Shown piece after piece: positions 7,931-16,837 of a stretch of DNA of 17,021 bases. The notes beneath the pieces were generated by a model. It saw nothing but the letters and a program-made list of their open reading frames with translations. It was not told the origin of the DNA and did no database searches. Source of the stretch: Hydnum rufescens UP504. Its lineage: Eukaryota > Basidiomycota > Agaricomycetes > Cantharellales > Hydnaceae. Within the stretch, counting starts at the first letter, position 1. Each line of letters opens with the position of its first letter. The DNA lies in the NCBI GenBank assembly GCA_014904985.1, contig MU128984.1, positions 1-17,021 on the forward strand. Direction: 5' to 3'. Position numbers and translations under genes: made by a program.

Positions 7931-10900
7931 TCAACTGGGATAATGATTTCCAAGAGGGGGTTCCTCATTCATGAGAATGGGGCCATCACTTGTGAGAGGT
8001 GGGGCACCATACATGGAAGGGGTATCATTGTCTGTGAGTAGGGTCTCACAGTTTGGGAGAAGTGAATGTGGCAGTGCAACAGTAGGTATCAGTGAAGTAT
8101 CAACTGGGTCTTCAATGAAGTGCTGAGGAAACAGAGAGTGTGGAACAACAAGAATGGTCACATGACCACCACGACATCCCACTGCAAGCCAAGTGTGGGT
8201 TGGCTGGTTTGAAGCAACAATGTTGGCTCTCAGGATGTGATGTGGGACATAACATATTTTCCTAGCATAGGCATCTTCTTGCTGTATCCCCTGTATCCAA
8301 TAGCCATCAAGAGACCAAGTGGGTGGAGTCAGGCCCACAATGTGTGTAGGGGTTGCTAGGGATGATCTGGAGGCCAGATGATGGGGGGGTTGGGAGGTCA
8401 AATCCCAAATGAAGGTCTCCATCTCTGAGCTTGAAACCAGTGTACAAGCATCCAATGAAAATTTGAGGTTGTAAACAGTGTCAGAATGGCCTTCCAGTTT
8501 TGCAATGGATGCACAAGAAATGAGATCCCACAATTGTACAGTATCATCACAGGAGCCTGATGCCAGGCACAATCCATCAGGTGAAAATGCAATGATTGTA
8601 ACCCAATCAAAATGGCCTTCCAGTCTTGCAATGGATGCACTGGATATGGGATCCCACAATTGTACAGTGTGATCATGAGAGCCTGATGCCAGGAATAATC
8701 CATCAGGTGAAAATGCAATAGTAGTAACCTGATTGGAATGGCCATCCAGTTTTGCAATGGATGCACCAGATATAGGATCCCACAACTGTACAGCATGATC
8801 TTTAGAGCCTGATGCCAGGCACAATCCATTGGGTGAAAATGCAACACTTGTAACTCCATCAAAATGGCCTTCCAGTTTTGCAATGGATGTGCCAGATCTG
8901 GGATCCCACAATTGTACAGTATGGTCCCAGGAGCCTGATGCCAGACACTGTCCATTGGGTGAAAATGCAACAGTCTCAACCTCACCAGAATGGCCTTCCA
9001 GTGTTGCAATGGATACACCAGATATGGAATCCCACAATCGTACAGTGTGATCATGAGAGCCTGATGCCAGGCACAATCCATCAGGTGAAAATGCAATGGC
9101 TGCAACCCAAGCAGAATGGCCTTCAAGCTTTTTGAGGGATGTACTGGACATGGGATCCCACAATCGTACAGCACCATCACCAGAGCCTGATGCCAAGTGC
9201 AATCCATTAGGTGAAAATGCAACCTTTCTAACTGATGAATTGCCTTCCAGCCTTGCAATGGATGCACCAGATATGGTGTCCCACAATTGTACAGTAGAAT
9301 CAAGGGAGCCTGATGCCAGGCACTGTGCATTGGGTGAAAATCCAACAGTCTCCACCTGATGAGAATGGCCTTCCAGTTTTGCAATGGATGCACCAGAAAA
9401 GGGATCCCACAATTGCACAGTGTGATCACCAGAGCCTGATGCCAGGCACAATCCATCAGGTGAAAATGCAATGGTTGTAACCTGATCAGAATGACCTTCC
9501 AGTTTTGCAATGGATGCACCAGATATGGCATCCCACAACTGTACAGCACAATCTTTAGAGCCTGATGCCAGGCACAATCCATCAGGTGAAAATGCAATGG
9601 TCATAACCTGATCAGAATGGCCTTCTAATTTTGCAATGGATGAACCAGATATGGGATCCCACAATTGCACAGTATGATCAGCAGAGCCTGATGCCAGGCA
9701 CAATCCATCAGGTGAAAATGCAATGGTTGTAACCTGATCAGAATGACCTTCCAGTTTTGCATTGGAGGCACCAGAAATGGGATCCCACAATTGTACAGTA
9801 CAATCCCAAGAGCCTGATGCCAGGTGCAATCCATTAGGTGAAAATGCAATGGTTGTAACCCAATCAGAATGGCCTTGCAGTGTTGCAATGGATGCACCAG
9901 ATATGGGATCCCACAATTGTACAGTATCCCCAGAGCCTGATGCCAGGCACAATCCATCAGGTGAAAATGCAATGGCCAGAACTGCACCAGAGTGGCCTCC
10001 CAGCTTTATGATGGATGTAGCAGATATGGGATCCCACAATCGTACAGTGCCATCTTCAGAGCCTGATGCCAGGAGCAATCCATCTGGTGAAAATGCAAGT
10101 GTTCTAGTCAGGCCAGAATGGCCACGTAAAATACTCAAATTCTGTGGCCATTCAGACCCAACACCTTGAAGAACCTTTATAGAATCCCCCCCACCCTCAT
10201 AATATGTTTTATACAGCACAGTGTCATGTGGTGTGAAAGGCAGTGCAGAGTGATACACATGCAGTGCACTTGCTCTTATCACCTCCCCATGTGCAAGAAT
10301 GAATCGACGGGAGTCCGACAGGATTCTTACAACAATTGCCTTGCTTTTCGAGATATTCTATCATTACAATCACTCCCCACTCAGTCACTGCACCGGAGAT
10401 TGATAAGGAATACACATACCGCCCAGTGGTGCGCCTCTTCAATCCAGCTTACTGCATTCGAGACACTCCCAAGCAGACTCATTGCTTCAAACCACCACAA
10501 AATTGACCGCATCGAGAATGCCTCCAGTGCCTCCATTATTCTCGCCTCCCCAACCTCCACGCGCGATAGATGGGATGTCCAGTACCGGCATGCATACTGA
10601 ACCTCCGGTGACAGCGCCGCTCTCACTTTCTCCTCAAAACCTTCTACGTCCCTGTTCAGCAGCGACGGATCCGAGATCCCAGCAACGTCTCGCTTTAGAT
10701 GTTTTGCCATGAGTTCGAAGCATCGGATAGCATGGCGTAGTTCCTGCTCTGGCACGGCGACGATCACGAACTCTGGCATGGAGCATCGCGAAGGATCGGT
10801 AATAAACTCGAGAAATGAAGGGTGGTAGATACGAGGGCCTCGTAAATATCGGAGGGGGGCACGATGACTGAGTGAAGATGAAGTAGACTATCCTCAACAA

Positions 10901-12388
10901 TGCGCCTTTCGTACTGGACAAAGTTGGCCAACGAATGGAGTGGGAGGGGCTCGCGCAATAGCACGATGCTCCCCACGACAATTTGAAACCGCTTCAGAAT
11001 CTCTCGATGATTAAATGGAGAAAGCGAGTTACGAAGTACTTCCATGTAGAGGTTGTCCAGCTGCAAATACGGTGTCGCCCCTGCTTGTTGGAGGGACTGC
11101 GTATTAAGTATAAGCCTCAGATGTGTTTGAGGATCTCGTACACGATCGTCCCCGATGAAGCGGATCGCCGTCGCTGCGTAAATGAACAACTTCCCGGACT
11201 TTTGAACCAGTAAATTCTTCTCGGCTTCTGTCGCCCAATCAGTAGGCATCCCAAGATCAAATTTCTTTGGAATTTTGGCCAACTTGGTGGAGATGTAAAA
11301 GTGGATGTCATGCTCAACAATCGATGGGTCGATATCGTGAAGAACCGTCTTCGTCACGTTCGGGACTTTGTCAAACACCGAGGATAGATGAGGTTGTGGA
11401 CGGCTGGTGATTAAGATACGCAGGAAAGGTATTCGGGCGATATGGGCAAACATAAGTTGCAAAATTTCAGCCGCCCCCTTTTCCTCGCACTCGTCGAGAG
11501 CATCAAGGATGATGAGTAGTGGGCCCCGATGGGGATTGATACTGAGTAGGGGTGTCAGGATTAATCCCTGAAGCTGAGACAACAGTCCCCTTTGCCCGAC
11601 TCCCGGATCTTGCTTTAGGCATTCACGATGGCTTCCATGAGCGTATTGTCCGATTGGGCGAGTTGGAAAGCGAGGGTCGGTAGTACGAGGCCCGGATCCC
11701 GTAAAGGTTTGTCGCTCCGAGAAAAGAAGAAAGTGGCGCCTAGCATGCCTTTCTCTTGCACTTGGTCTGCCACAGTTTTCGCGATAGTGGATTTCCCGAT
11801 GCCAGCGAGTCCGTTCAGCCAGTATACAGGCGGCCTTTCACCGTTCGCGCTCTCTGACCATGTGAGAATTTCCTTCAATACAGCGACACGTGTGCCCTCG
11901 AGACATGGCGATGGAGCGTCCTCGCGAACAGAGTCGTGGGCCGCATATAGAGCGCGAGGAAGAGACATTAAAAGGGAAGTCCTGTCTGGAAGAACACTGA
12001 TTATAGACAAAGATTCCAAGGGAGGGACGGATTGACTATTACCATCGTGGAAATGGACATCTCCTGCACGACCGCCAGTACCGCCGCCTATCCCATGACC
12101 CCCAGGACCAGTAACTAACGAAAAGGACGAGTGAGGATGTGGACCGGAAGGAGAGATTGAAAAGCAACTTACTGATAGAGACATGGTGTTGCATCGTAGT
12201 CAACACGGGTAGGCCCCCGTTGGGAAGATCGGCTGGAAGGATTCGCTCGTCAAATAAAAGGTTGGGGATGCGAGGCAGCGTCCAATCGATATATGGCACT
12301 GATGTGAGCGGAGAGATGGGCTCTAAGATTTGTAGCGTGTATGCCTTGACCCCTGGGATGCACAAATCTCAGTGCCTGGCCGGGACAT
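7931..12388 (-). CDS. NACHT-WD40 NLR-like protein, frameshifted in the NACHT half
   Basis: Probable STAND NTPase of the fungal NLR type, thought to act in non-self recognition or programmed cell death; its ligand is unknown. From the N-terminus: a short unrecognised region (VKAYTLQILEPISPL, about 12352-12173), a Gly-rich linker (TGPGGHGIGGGTGG), NACHT with Walker A GLAGIGKST (11812-11786), Walker B LLIILDALDEC (about 11520-11488) and ITSRPQPHL (about 11413-11387), a helical part with QYACRYWTSHLS, then 14 WD40 repeats and a tail ending at TGA 7933-7931. Introns at 12172-12115 and 10419-10358 keep frame. Two -1 breaks (about 11618 and 10829) disrupt exon 2; motifs resume at once in the new frame. 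The 5' end is unsettled: either an acceptor at 12353 with an upstream exon, or a start at 12388 (or 12475) with another lost G in the run at 12353-12350. Exon 3 is open for about 808 codons. Breaks may be real or assembly errors. Confidence 0.85.
8390..10141 (-). repeat. Array of 14 WD40 repeats (126-bp units)
   Basis: Fourteen units of about 42 residues, typically GHSDxVxxIAFSPDGLCLASGSxDxTVQLWDPISGASI. Most are close to identical; the last (NLKFSLDACTLVSSS) is degenerate and two units are one residue shorter. All length changes are multiples of three. Fourteen blades fit two seven-bladed propellers. Variation concentrates after GHS, after V, on both sides of the D in GSxDx, and after LWD, positions known to be exposed and hypervariable in other fungal NLR WD40 repeats. 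DNA repeats this alike can expand, shrink or recombine easily. Confidence 0.95.
10358..10419 (-). other. Intron between the helical region and the WD40 exon
   Basis: A 62-nt GTATGT...GATAG intron in phase 0. Splicing joins EEAHHWA to NISKSKAIVVRILSDSRR and then ASALHVYHSALPFTPHDT, the usual order before the WD40 repeats in this family. Without splicing the upstream frame ends at 10381. Confidence 0.85.
12115..12172 (-). other. Intron between the N-terminal region and the Gly-rich linker
   Basis: A 58-nt GTAAGT...CGTTAG intron after codon ATC plus one base. Splicing joins MQHHVSI to ITGPGGHGIGGGTGG. A Gly-rich segment here is, from memory, common in Agaricomycete NACHT proteins, which supports the junction. 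Confidence 0.85.
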
Positions 12389-12684
12389 TCCGCTGTCGCC
12401 ACAACATCCGGATGCAAATCCGAAAACCGGCTCGCCCGGCAACTCGGCGAAGGATCGAGACAGTATTATACACATGAGAAATTGATCACTGTTATGTCTC
12501 TCTGATGGTGCAGGGGATAAGGTGGTGGTAAATGAGTATTTTTTTCATTGCCCCGGTTCAAAACCTGCATAAGTCAGGAGATCAAATTAAGCACCCAACC
12601 CAATGCCCCTGCATGAAGTATGCAGGACACCTGGGAAGTCTGCTTTTAGCAGATCCCAGGTATTATATTAACTCCCCATTCATC
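12389..12684. other. Upstream flank of the NLR-like gene
   Basis: Between the NLR-like gene's 5' end and MITE copy 3. An in-frame ATG at 12475-12473 (- strand) would extend the gene by 29 codons if the start at 12388 is read that way; otherwise 12389-12475 is leader or promoter. No TATA box was seen on the - strand. Small hairpins occur near 12609-12627 (CCTGCAT/ATGCAGG) and 12628-12662. The last eight bases (12677-12684) are the left target duplication of MITE copy 3. Confidence 0.4.
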
Positions 12685-13973
12685 TATGGATGCTGTGGTT
12701 CAAGTTTAAACCTGTGGAACCTGAGTTTAAACCTGAACCTGACCTAGGTCAGGTTCCATTGGGGTCAGGTTTCATTTCATTTTCTTCAGGTCAGGTTCAG
12801 GTTTTGCCCTTGCCCTGAATCCAAAAACCAGTCTCAAACCAGGTTTAAACCTGAACCTGAAAGGTAGGGTGTAGATTCCATTCCATGTGACTTGACCACT
12901 ATTCTGGCACCAAATCTGGCAATTTACACATGTGACTATAGTTCTGGAGTCAGAAGTCACATGACTTGGCCATCAAATGAGGTAATTGGTACAGGTCACA
13001 AGTCACATGACAGAATGTAGTGACTAAATACCATCTCCAGAAGATGTGTGAGCAGTAAATTGAAGTGAAAGGGGGCTAGGAAGTGTAATATTGTGCTATC
13101 TGACTTCAAATATATGCAAGAGTCATTGTTGGATGAGATGGAGTCGACTTGCCTGTGAACTGAAAGGGAAAGGAAATCCCGCCATTCTAAGCACTTGCTT
13201 TGAACAGGGAGACCGCATGTGAGGCTAGGCACTGGCTTCGCCTCGAGCATGGGAGAAGCAAGGGAAGGGGACAAGGGAATGGGAGGATGGAGTGGCAGCC
13301 ATTGGCCAAGGGGCACAACAGCTGTCTAGAAGGTAGGAAGGGAGTGTTAGCAATTAGAGGCTAGGGGGATGGACTTACTGCATGAGTCATGCTCGTACGT
13401 GACTCATACCCCAGATCCTTCATATACAGCAGGCTCGTGGAGCAGCCATGGTTGTACCTGTTCATATGTTAGTATCATGGCTGCATGGCTGAGACATGAG
13501 GCTAGACTGATAGAGAGAGAGTCACAGTTTCACGTGTCATGTAGAAGTCCAGGCAAAAGATGATTCTATTTATGGCTAGGCCCGTGGCTACAATCCTCAT
13601 GACTATGCTAATTACATCAGCAACTAGATTAGGAAGGAGGTTAAGGGTGCTTCATGGGAGCGTGCACAATATCATTTGATCACTATATTACAGGAAGGAC
13701 ATGTGGATCTAAAGCAAGATGTAAAGGGAGTGGCAGAGGCAGAGACTTGAGCAGAGGGTGTAGATATTCTGTAGTACCCCCTGAAAATGTTGGCTTCCCT
13801 CATACCTCAGGTTTCAGGTTTAAACCAGGTTTAAACCTGAACCTGACCTGAATGAGACTGAACCTCAGGTCAGGTTCAGGTTTTGCCCTCATGGGTGATT
13901 TTGGAACCTGGTCAGGTTTATGTTTTGCCCAAATTGGGCAAAACCTGACCAAAACCTGACCATGGCAACCATA
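12685..13973 (+). mobile_element. MITE copy 3, interrupted by a solo-LTR-like element
   Basis: Same family and orientation as copy 1, from TATGGATGCTG to GGCAACCATA, with a perfect 8-bp duplication CATTCATC at 12677-12684 and 13974-13981. Removing the 609-bp insert and its 5-bp duplication leaves 675 bp. Its ends read TATGG.TGCTGTGG and, from the other side, TATGG.TGCCATGG: both can derive from TGCCGTGG by loss of one CpG in the two possible ways. No CpG was seen in its own sequence. Confidence 0.88.
13084..13692. mobile_element. Solo-LTR-like element in MITE copy 3
   Basis: 609 bp from TGTAATATTGTG to CACTATATTACA, flanked by the 5-bp duplication GGAAG (13079-13083 and 13693-13697). TG...CA ends with short inverted termini and a 5-bp duplication are typical of an LTR left after recombination between two LTRs. 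I counted 11 CpGs inside and none in the surrounding MITE, so it is probably young. TGAGTCA (13383-13389) and TGACTCA (13400-13406) face each other inside it. No coding capacity. Confidence 0.8.
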
Positions 13974-14252
13974 CATTCATCCCCCATATGAACCACCCTT
14001 GCATGTGCAAGAAGTCAAAAATTTCTTTTGATTATGTTACAAGTCAAACAGGGACAATGGCTCCACTTCTCTTTGTTGTTTCCTTGGCCCTGAATTTGCC
14101 TCCTTCCCTATTGACCATCTCTGAAGGGAACAATCCCAGTGCTATGGCATTCACTTATCCAAATGTTGATCCAGAAGACTGGCATAACAATATATCAGAG
14201 ACTCACTGCAGACTTTTACATCCTTTAGCACAAATTCTGTGGCTAGGGTTTG
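13974..14252. other. Unassigned stretch between MITE copy 3 and the inverted repeat
   Basis: An open frame from 13988 starts MNHPCMCKKSKISFDYV, contains a hydrophobic run near MAPLLFVVSLALNL, and ends inside the repeat arm at 14299 after 103 codons. It has no recognised domain, no partner copy and runs into repeat DNA, so I do not call it a gene. Confidence 0.3.
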
Positions 14253-15871
14253 CACCTCGGTCAGCCACTTGGGCTGACCTCAAAAGGAGTACCATTTGAG
14301 GTCATTTCACTGGCCTAAGGAGGACCGATTTTCTTTGATGTCAATTGACAATGATCAAATTGACCTTAAGAGAAATTCAACTTCAGCCAGTATCAATACT
14401 ACATGGAGGGGGAACCACATGGGGGTAGCAGGAGGGGGTCTGGAAACCAGGGGAATGTGGGCCTTGGGGTCAGCAGGCAACATGGCATTATCAGGGATAG
14501 CCACAATGGGTTATAATGAGTGATTTTGTACTCTGATAGACATTGACACAAATGGAGACTAATTATGATGATACATGGAGAACACAGGGATGATCCATTG
14601 CCTCCACCAGGGAAAGGGGTGTTGAAAAGCTGTGATTTGGGTGCACAGAATTCACCCACACACAGCTTGAACAACAACCCCCATCCCCCTGGGGGACCAC
14701 ATGAGGGCAGTGGGAGAGGATGGGGATAGTGAGATGAGGAATGATCAGATTGCTTTGTACATGGGCTTAAAAGATGCGGACGAATGGGGAGATTCCAACA
14801 AGCCTACGAACATCTAATTTGGTTAAGATTTGAGGATTCCAGGTGATGTTGAGTGGGAGGGCAGGAGGAGATGAGGAACACCATGGCCAAAAATTGTCAG
14901 ACCACCTTGAGAGTGGGGGTGTTGAAAAGCTGCAATTTGGGCACATATAATGCACCCACACACAGCTTGAACAACAACCCCCTTCCCCTTGGGGGACCAC
15001 ATGAGGGCAGGGGGAGAGGATGGAGATGGCAAGATGAGGAGTGATCAGACTGTTTGTAAATGGGCTTGAAAGATGCGGATGAATGAGGTGATTCCAAAAA
15101 GCCTATGAACACCCAATTTGGTTAATATTTGAGGATTCCAGGTGATGTTGAGTGGGAGGGCAGGAGGAGATGAGGAACACCATGGCCAAAAATTGTCAGA
15201 TCACCTTGAGAGTGGGGGTGTTGAAAAGCTGCAATTTGGGCACATAGAATGCACCCACACACAGCTTGAACAACAACCCCCTTCCCCTTGGGGGACCAAA
15301 GAGAGAGATGATGTTCATAGGCTTGTTGGAATCTCCCCATTCATCCGCATCTTTTAAGCCCATGTACAAAGCAATCTGATCATCCCTCATCTCACTATCC
15401 CCATCCTCTCCCACCGCCCTCATGTGGTCCCCCAGGGGGATGGGGGTTGTTGTTCAAGCTGTGTGTGGGTGAATTCTGTGCACCCAAATCACAGCTTTTC
15501 AACACCCCTTTCCCTGGTGGAGGCAATGGATCATCCCTGTGTTCTCCATGTATCATCATAATTAGTCTCCATTTGTGTCAATGTCTATCAGAGTACAAAA
15601 TCACTCATTATAACCCATTGTGGCTATCCCTGATAATGCCATGTTGCCTGCTGACCCCAAGGCCCACATTCCCCTGGTTTCCAGACCCCCTCCTGCTACC
15701 CCCATGTGGTTCCCCCTCCATGTAGTATTGATATTGGCTGAAGTTGAATTTCTCTTAAGGTCAATTTGATCATTGTCAATTGACATCAAAGAAAATCGGT
15801 CCTCCTTAGGCCAGTGAAATGACCTCAAATGGTACTCCTTTTGAGGTCAGCCCAAGTGGCTGACCAAGGTG
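14253..15871. repeat. Large inverted repeat, 561-bp arms around a 497-bp centre
   Basis: Left arm 14253-14813, right arm 15311-15871, equal length with no indels. I found about six differences by eye; four are C/T or G/A at CpG sites (matching left positions near 14258, 14707, 14781, 14808). The arms encode the same short open frames in opposite directions, which are artefacts of the duplication. No target duplication was seen at the outer edges. It may be a foldback-type element or a local inverted duplication. Confidence 0.9.
14816..15310 (+). repeat. 299-bp tandem repeat in the centre of the inverted repeat
   Basis: AATTTGGTTAA.ATTTGAGG starts at 14816 and again at 15115. The second unit is cut short near 15300, where the right arm begins. 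A third related but more diverged unit lies in the left arm from about 14611 (GGGGTGTTGAAAAGCTG). Each carries CACCCACACACAGCTTGAAC and GGGGGACCA. Confidence 0.85.
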
Positions 15872-15953
15872 TTTTGCATTTTCTGATACTGGATGTTTTT
15901 ATCTTCCACACTGGTGTGGAAGATAAAAACATCCAGTATCAGAAAATGCAAAA
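15872..15953. repeat. Perfect 82-bp palindrome, 40-bp arms, 2-nt loop
   Basis: Left arm 15872-15911 and right arm 15914-15953 are exact reverse complements around TG at 15912-15913. The left arm starts TTTTGCATTTTCTGATACTG and ends CTTCCACAC. It begins at the base after the right arm of the large inverted repeat. Confidence 0.95.
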
Positions 15954-16040
15954 TCACACCACTTCCAGCCTTTGGATGATCACATGACCAATTATGAAAT
16001 TAATTACAGCTATGTGCAGAAACTGAAGCCATTCTATAAC

Positions 16041-16480
16041 TCTGTCAGTTTTGATCAGAAACATTTGCCCATATAGCACTTGGAAAACTACAGTTCACAC
16101 CTTTCAAATGGTACCAAACACAAGTTGAATGGATGTAAATTGCACTCTCCAGACTGATTTGGCTATCAAAATCTGAAATTTCCAGTATTAAATGAATTTC
16201 TCTGTCAGTTTGCATCCAATCCTCTTGGAACCACCATGCCTGGAAAGATGTTAAAAATCCACATCAAACAGTACTGAGACTGCAAATAACAAATCAAAAC
16301 TACACTCTAAAGAATGATATTACTGTTAAAATCAACACCCATCAGTATTTTATGCATTTCTCTGTCAGTTTGCATCTGATCTTCTCAGAACCACTGCACC
16401 CAGAAAGCTGTTAAAAATATGCATCAAATGATACCAATAATGCCTATCACAGATGCAGACTGCTGTCTCTGCATCAAATC
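16041..16480 (+). repeat. 160-bp tandem repeat, three units
   Basis: TCTGTCAGTT occurs at 16041, 16201 and 16361, exactly 160 bp apart. Units 2 and 3 share TGCATC..AT, GGAACCAC/AGAACCACT, GAAAG.TGTTAAAAAT and CATCAAA. Unit 1 is much more diverged. The 72-codon open frame at 16453-16671 has no recognised content. Confidence 0.75.
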
Positions 16481-16693
16481 CCATCCCATGCACTTGTTCC
16501 CATTATCAACCAGCAACAAAACACCTTAACCATTGGACTATGCTCAAATTAATCTCCAAAATCTGGAGATATCCTTTCATTTCACCTCCCAAAATGCTCC
16601 ACATGATCAGTGAACTCATGCTCCTAACACTCCACATGCTCAGCAAATTGGTGACATCACCCCCTCTATGATTTCTTTTGTTCTCTTTATGAA

Positions 16694-16800
16694 TGACTCA
16701 CCCACTTTTCAACCACTCATGAATGACTTGCCTATCTGGAAACCACTTTATGCATGACTCACATATGACTCACATATGACTCACCCATGAGGGAGTCATT
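16694..16800 (+). promoter_or_regulatory. Cluster of TGACTCA sites (bZIP/Gcn4/AP-1 type)
   Basis: Perfect TGACTCA at 16694-16700, 16755-16761, 16766-16772 and 16777-16783. The last three are spaced exactly 11 bp. An inverted GAGTCA follows at about 16793-16798, making an imperfect stem with the third phased site. TGACTCA is the core site of Gcn4/AP-1-type bZIP proteins; binding here is inferred only. Confidence 0.6.
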
Positions 16801-16829
16801 TTCTTTAAACACAGCCACCTTCAGAAAGG

Positions 16830-16837
16830 TATAAAAG
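16830..16837 (+). promoter_or_regulatory. TATA box, start of a promoter or LTR running off the window
   Basis: TATAAAAG lies 47 bp after the last phased TGACTCA. Downstream (16838-17021) is a pyrimidine-rich stretch with CACTGTCAAC repeated twice in tandem (16887-16906) and no long open frame, like an untranslated leader or the R-U5 part of an LTR. The gene or element it would drive lies beyond the right edge. Confidence 0.55.

Larger units (their letters stand above)
10303..12457. other. CpG-rich island covering the NACHT half of the NLR-like gene
   Basis: CpG dinucleotides are frequent from about 10303 to 12457, often three or more per 60 bp and up to six or seven. By my count there are about five in all of 7931-10160 and only two or three in 12458-13083. 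The left edge lies inside exon 3, before the first WD40 repeat. The right edge lies just upstream of the gene's 5' end. Confidence 0.85.

Noticed and set aside
8398..9597. 399-codon open frame on the - strand overlapping the WD40 array in another frame, plus several + strand frames in the same region
   Set aside because: They are shifted or antisense reads of the 126-bp repeats. Each unit repeats the same pattern (HFHLMDCAWHQAL), so one open unit makes them all open.
12555..12565. GGTTCAAAACC resembling a tRNA or SINE B box
   Set aside because: No convincing A box, acceptor stem or anticodon arm at the right distance.
14296..15828. Nearly identical short proteins (75 and 92 codons) on both sides of the inverted repeat
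   Set aside because: Identity follows from the DNA duplication. They have no domains or introns, and both strands are open alike.
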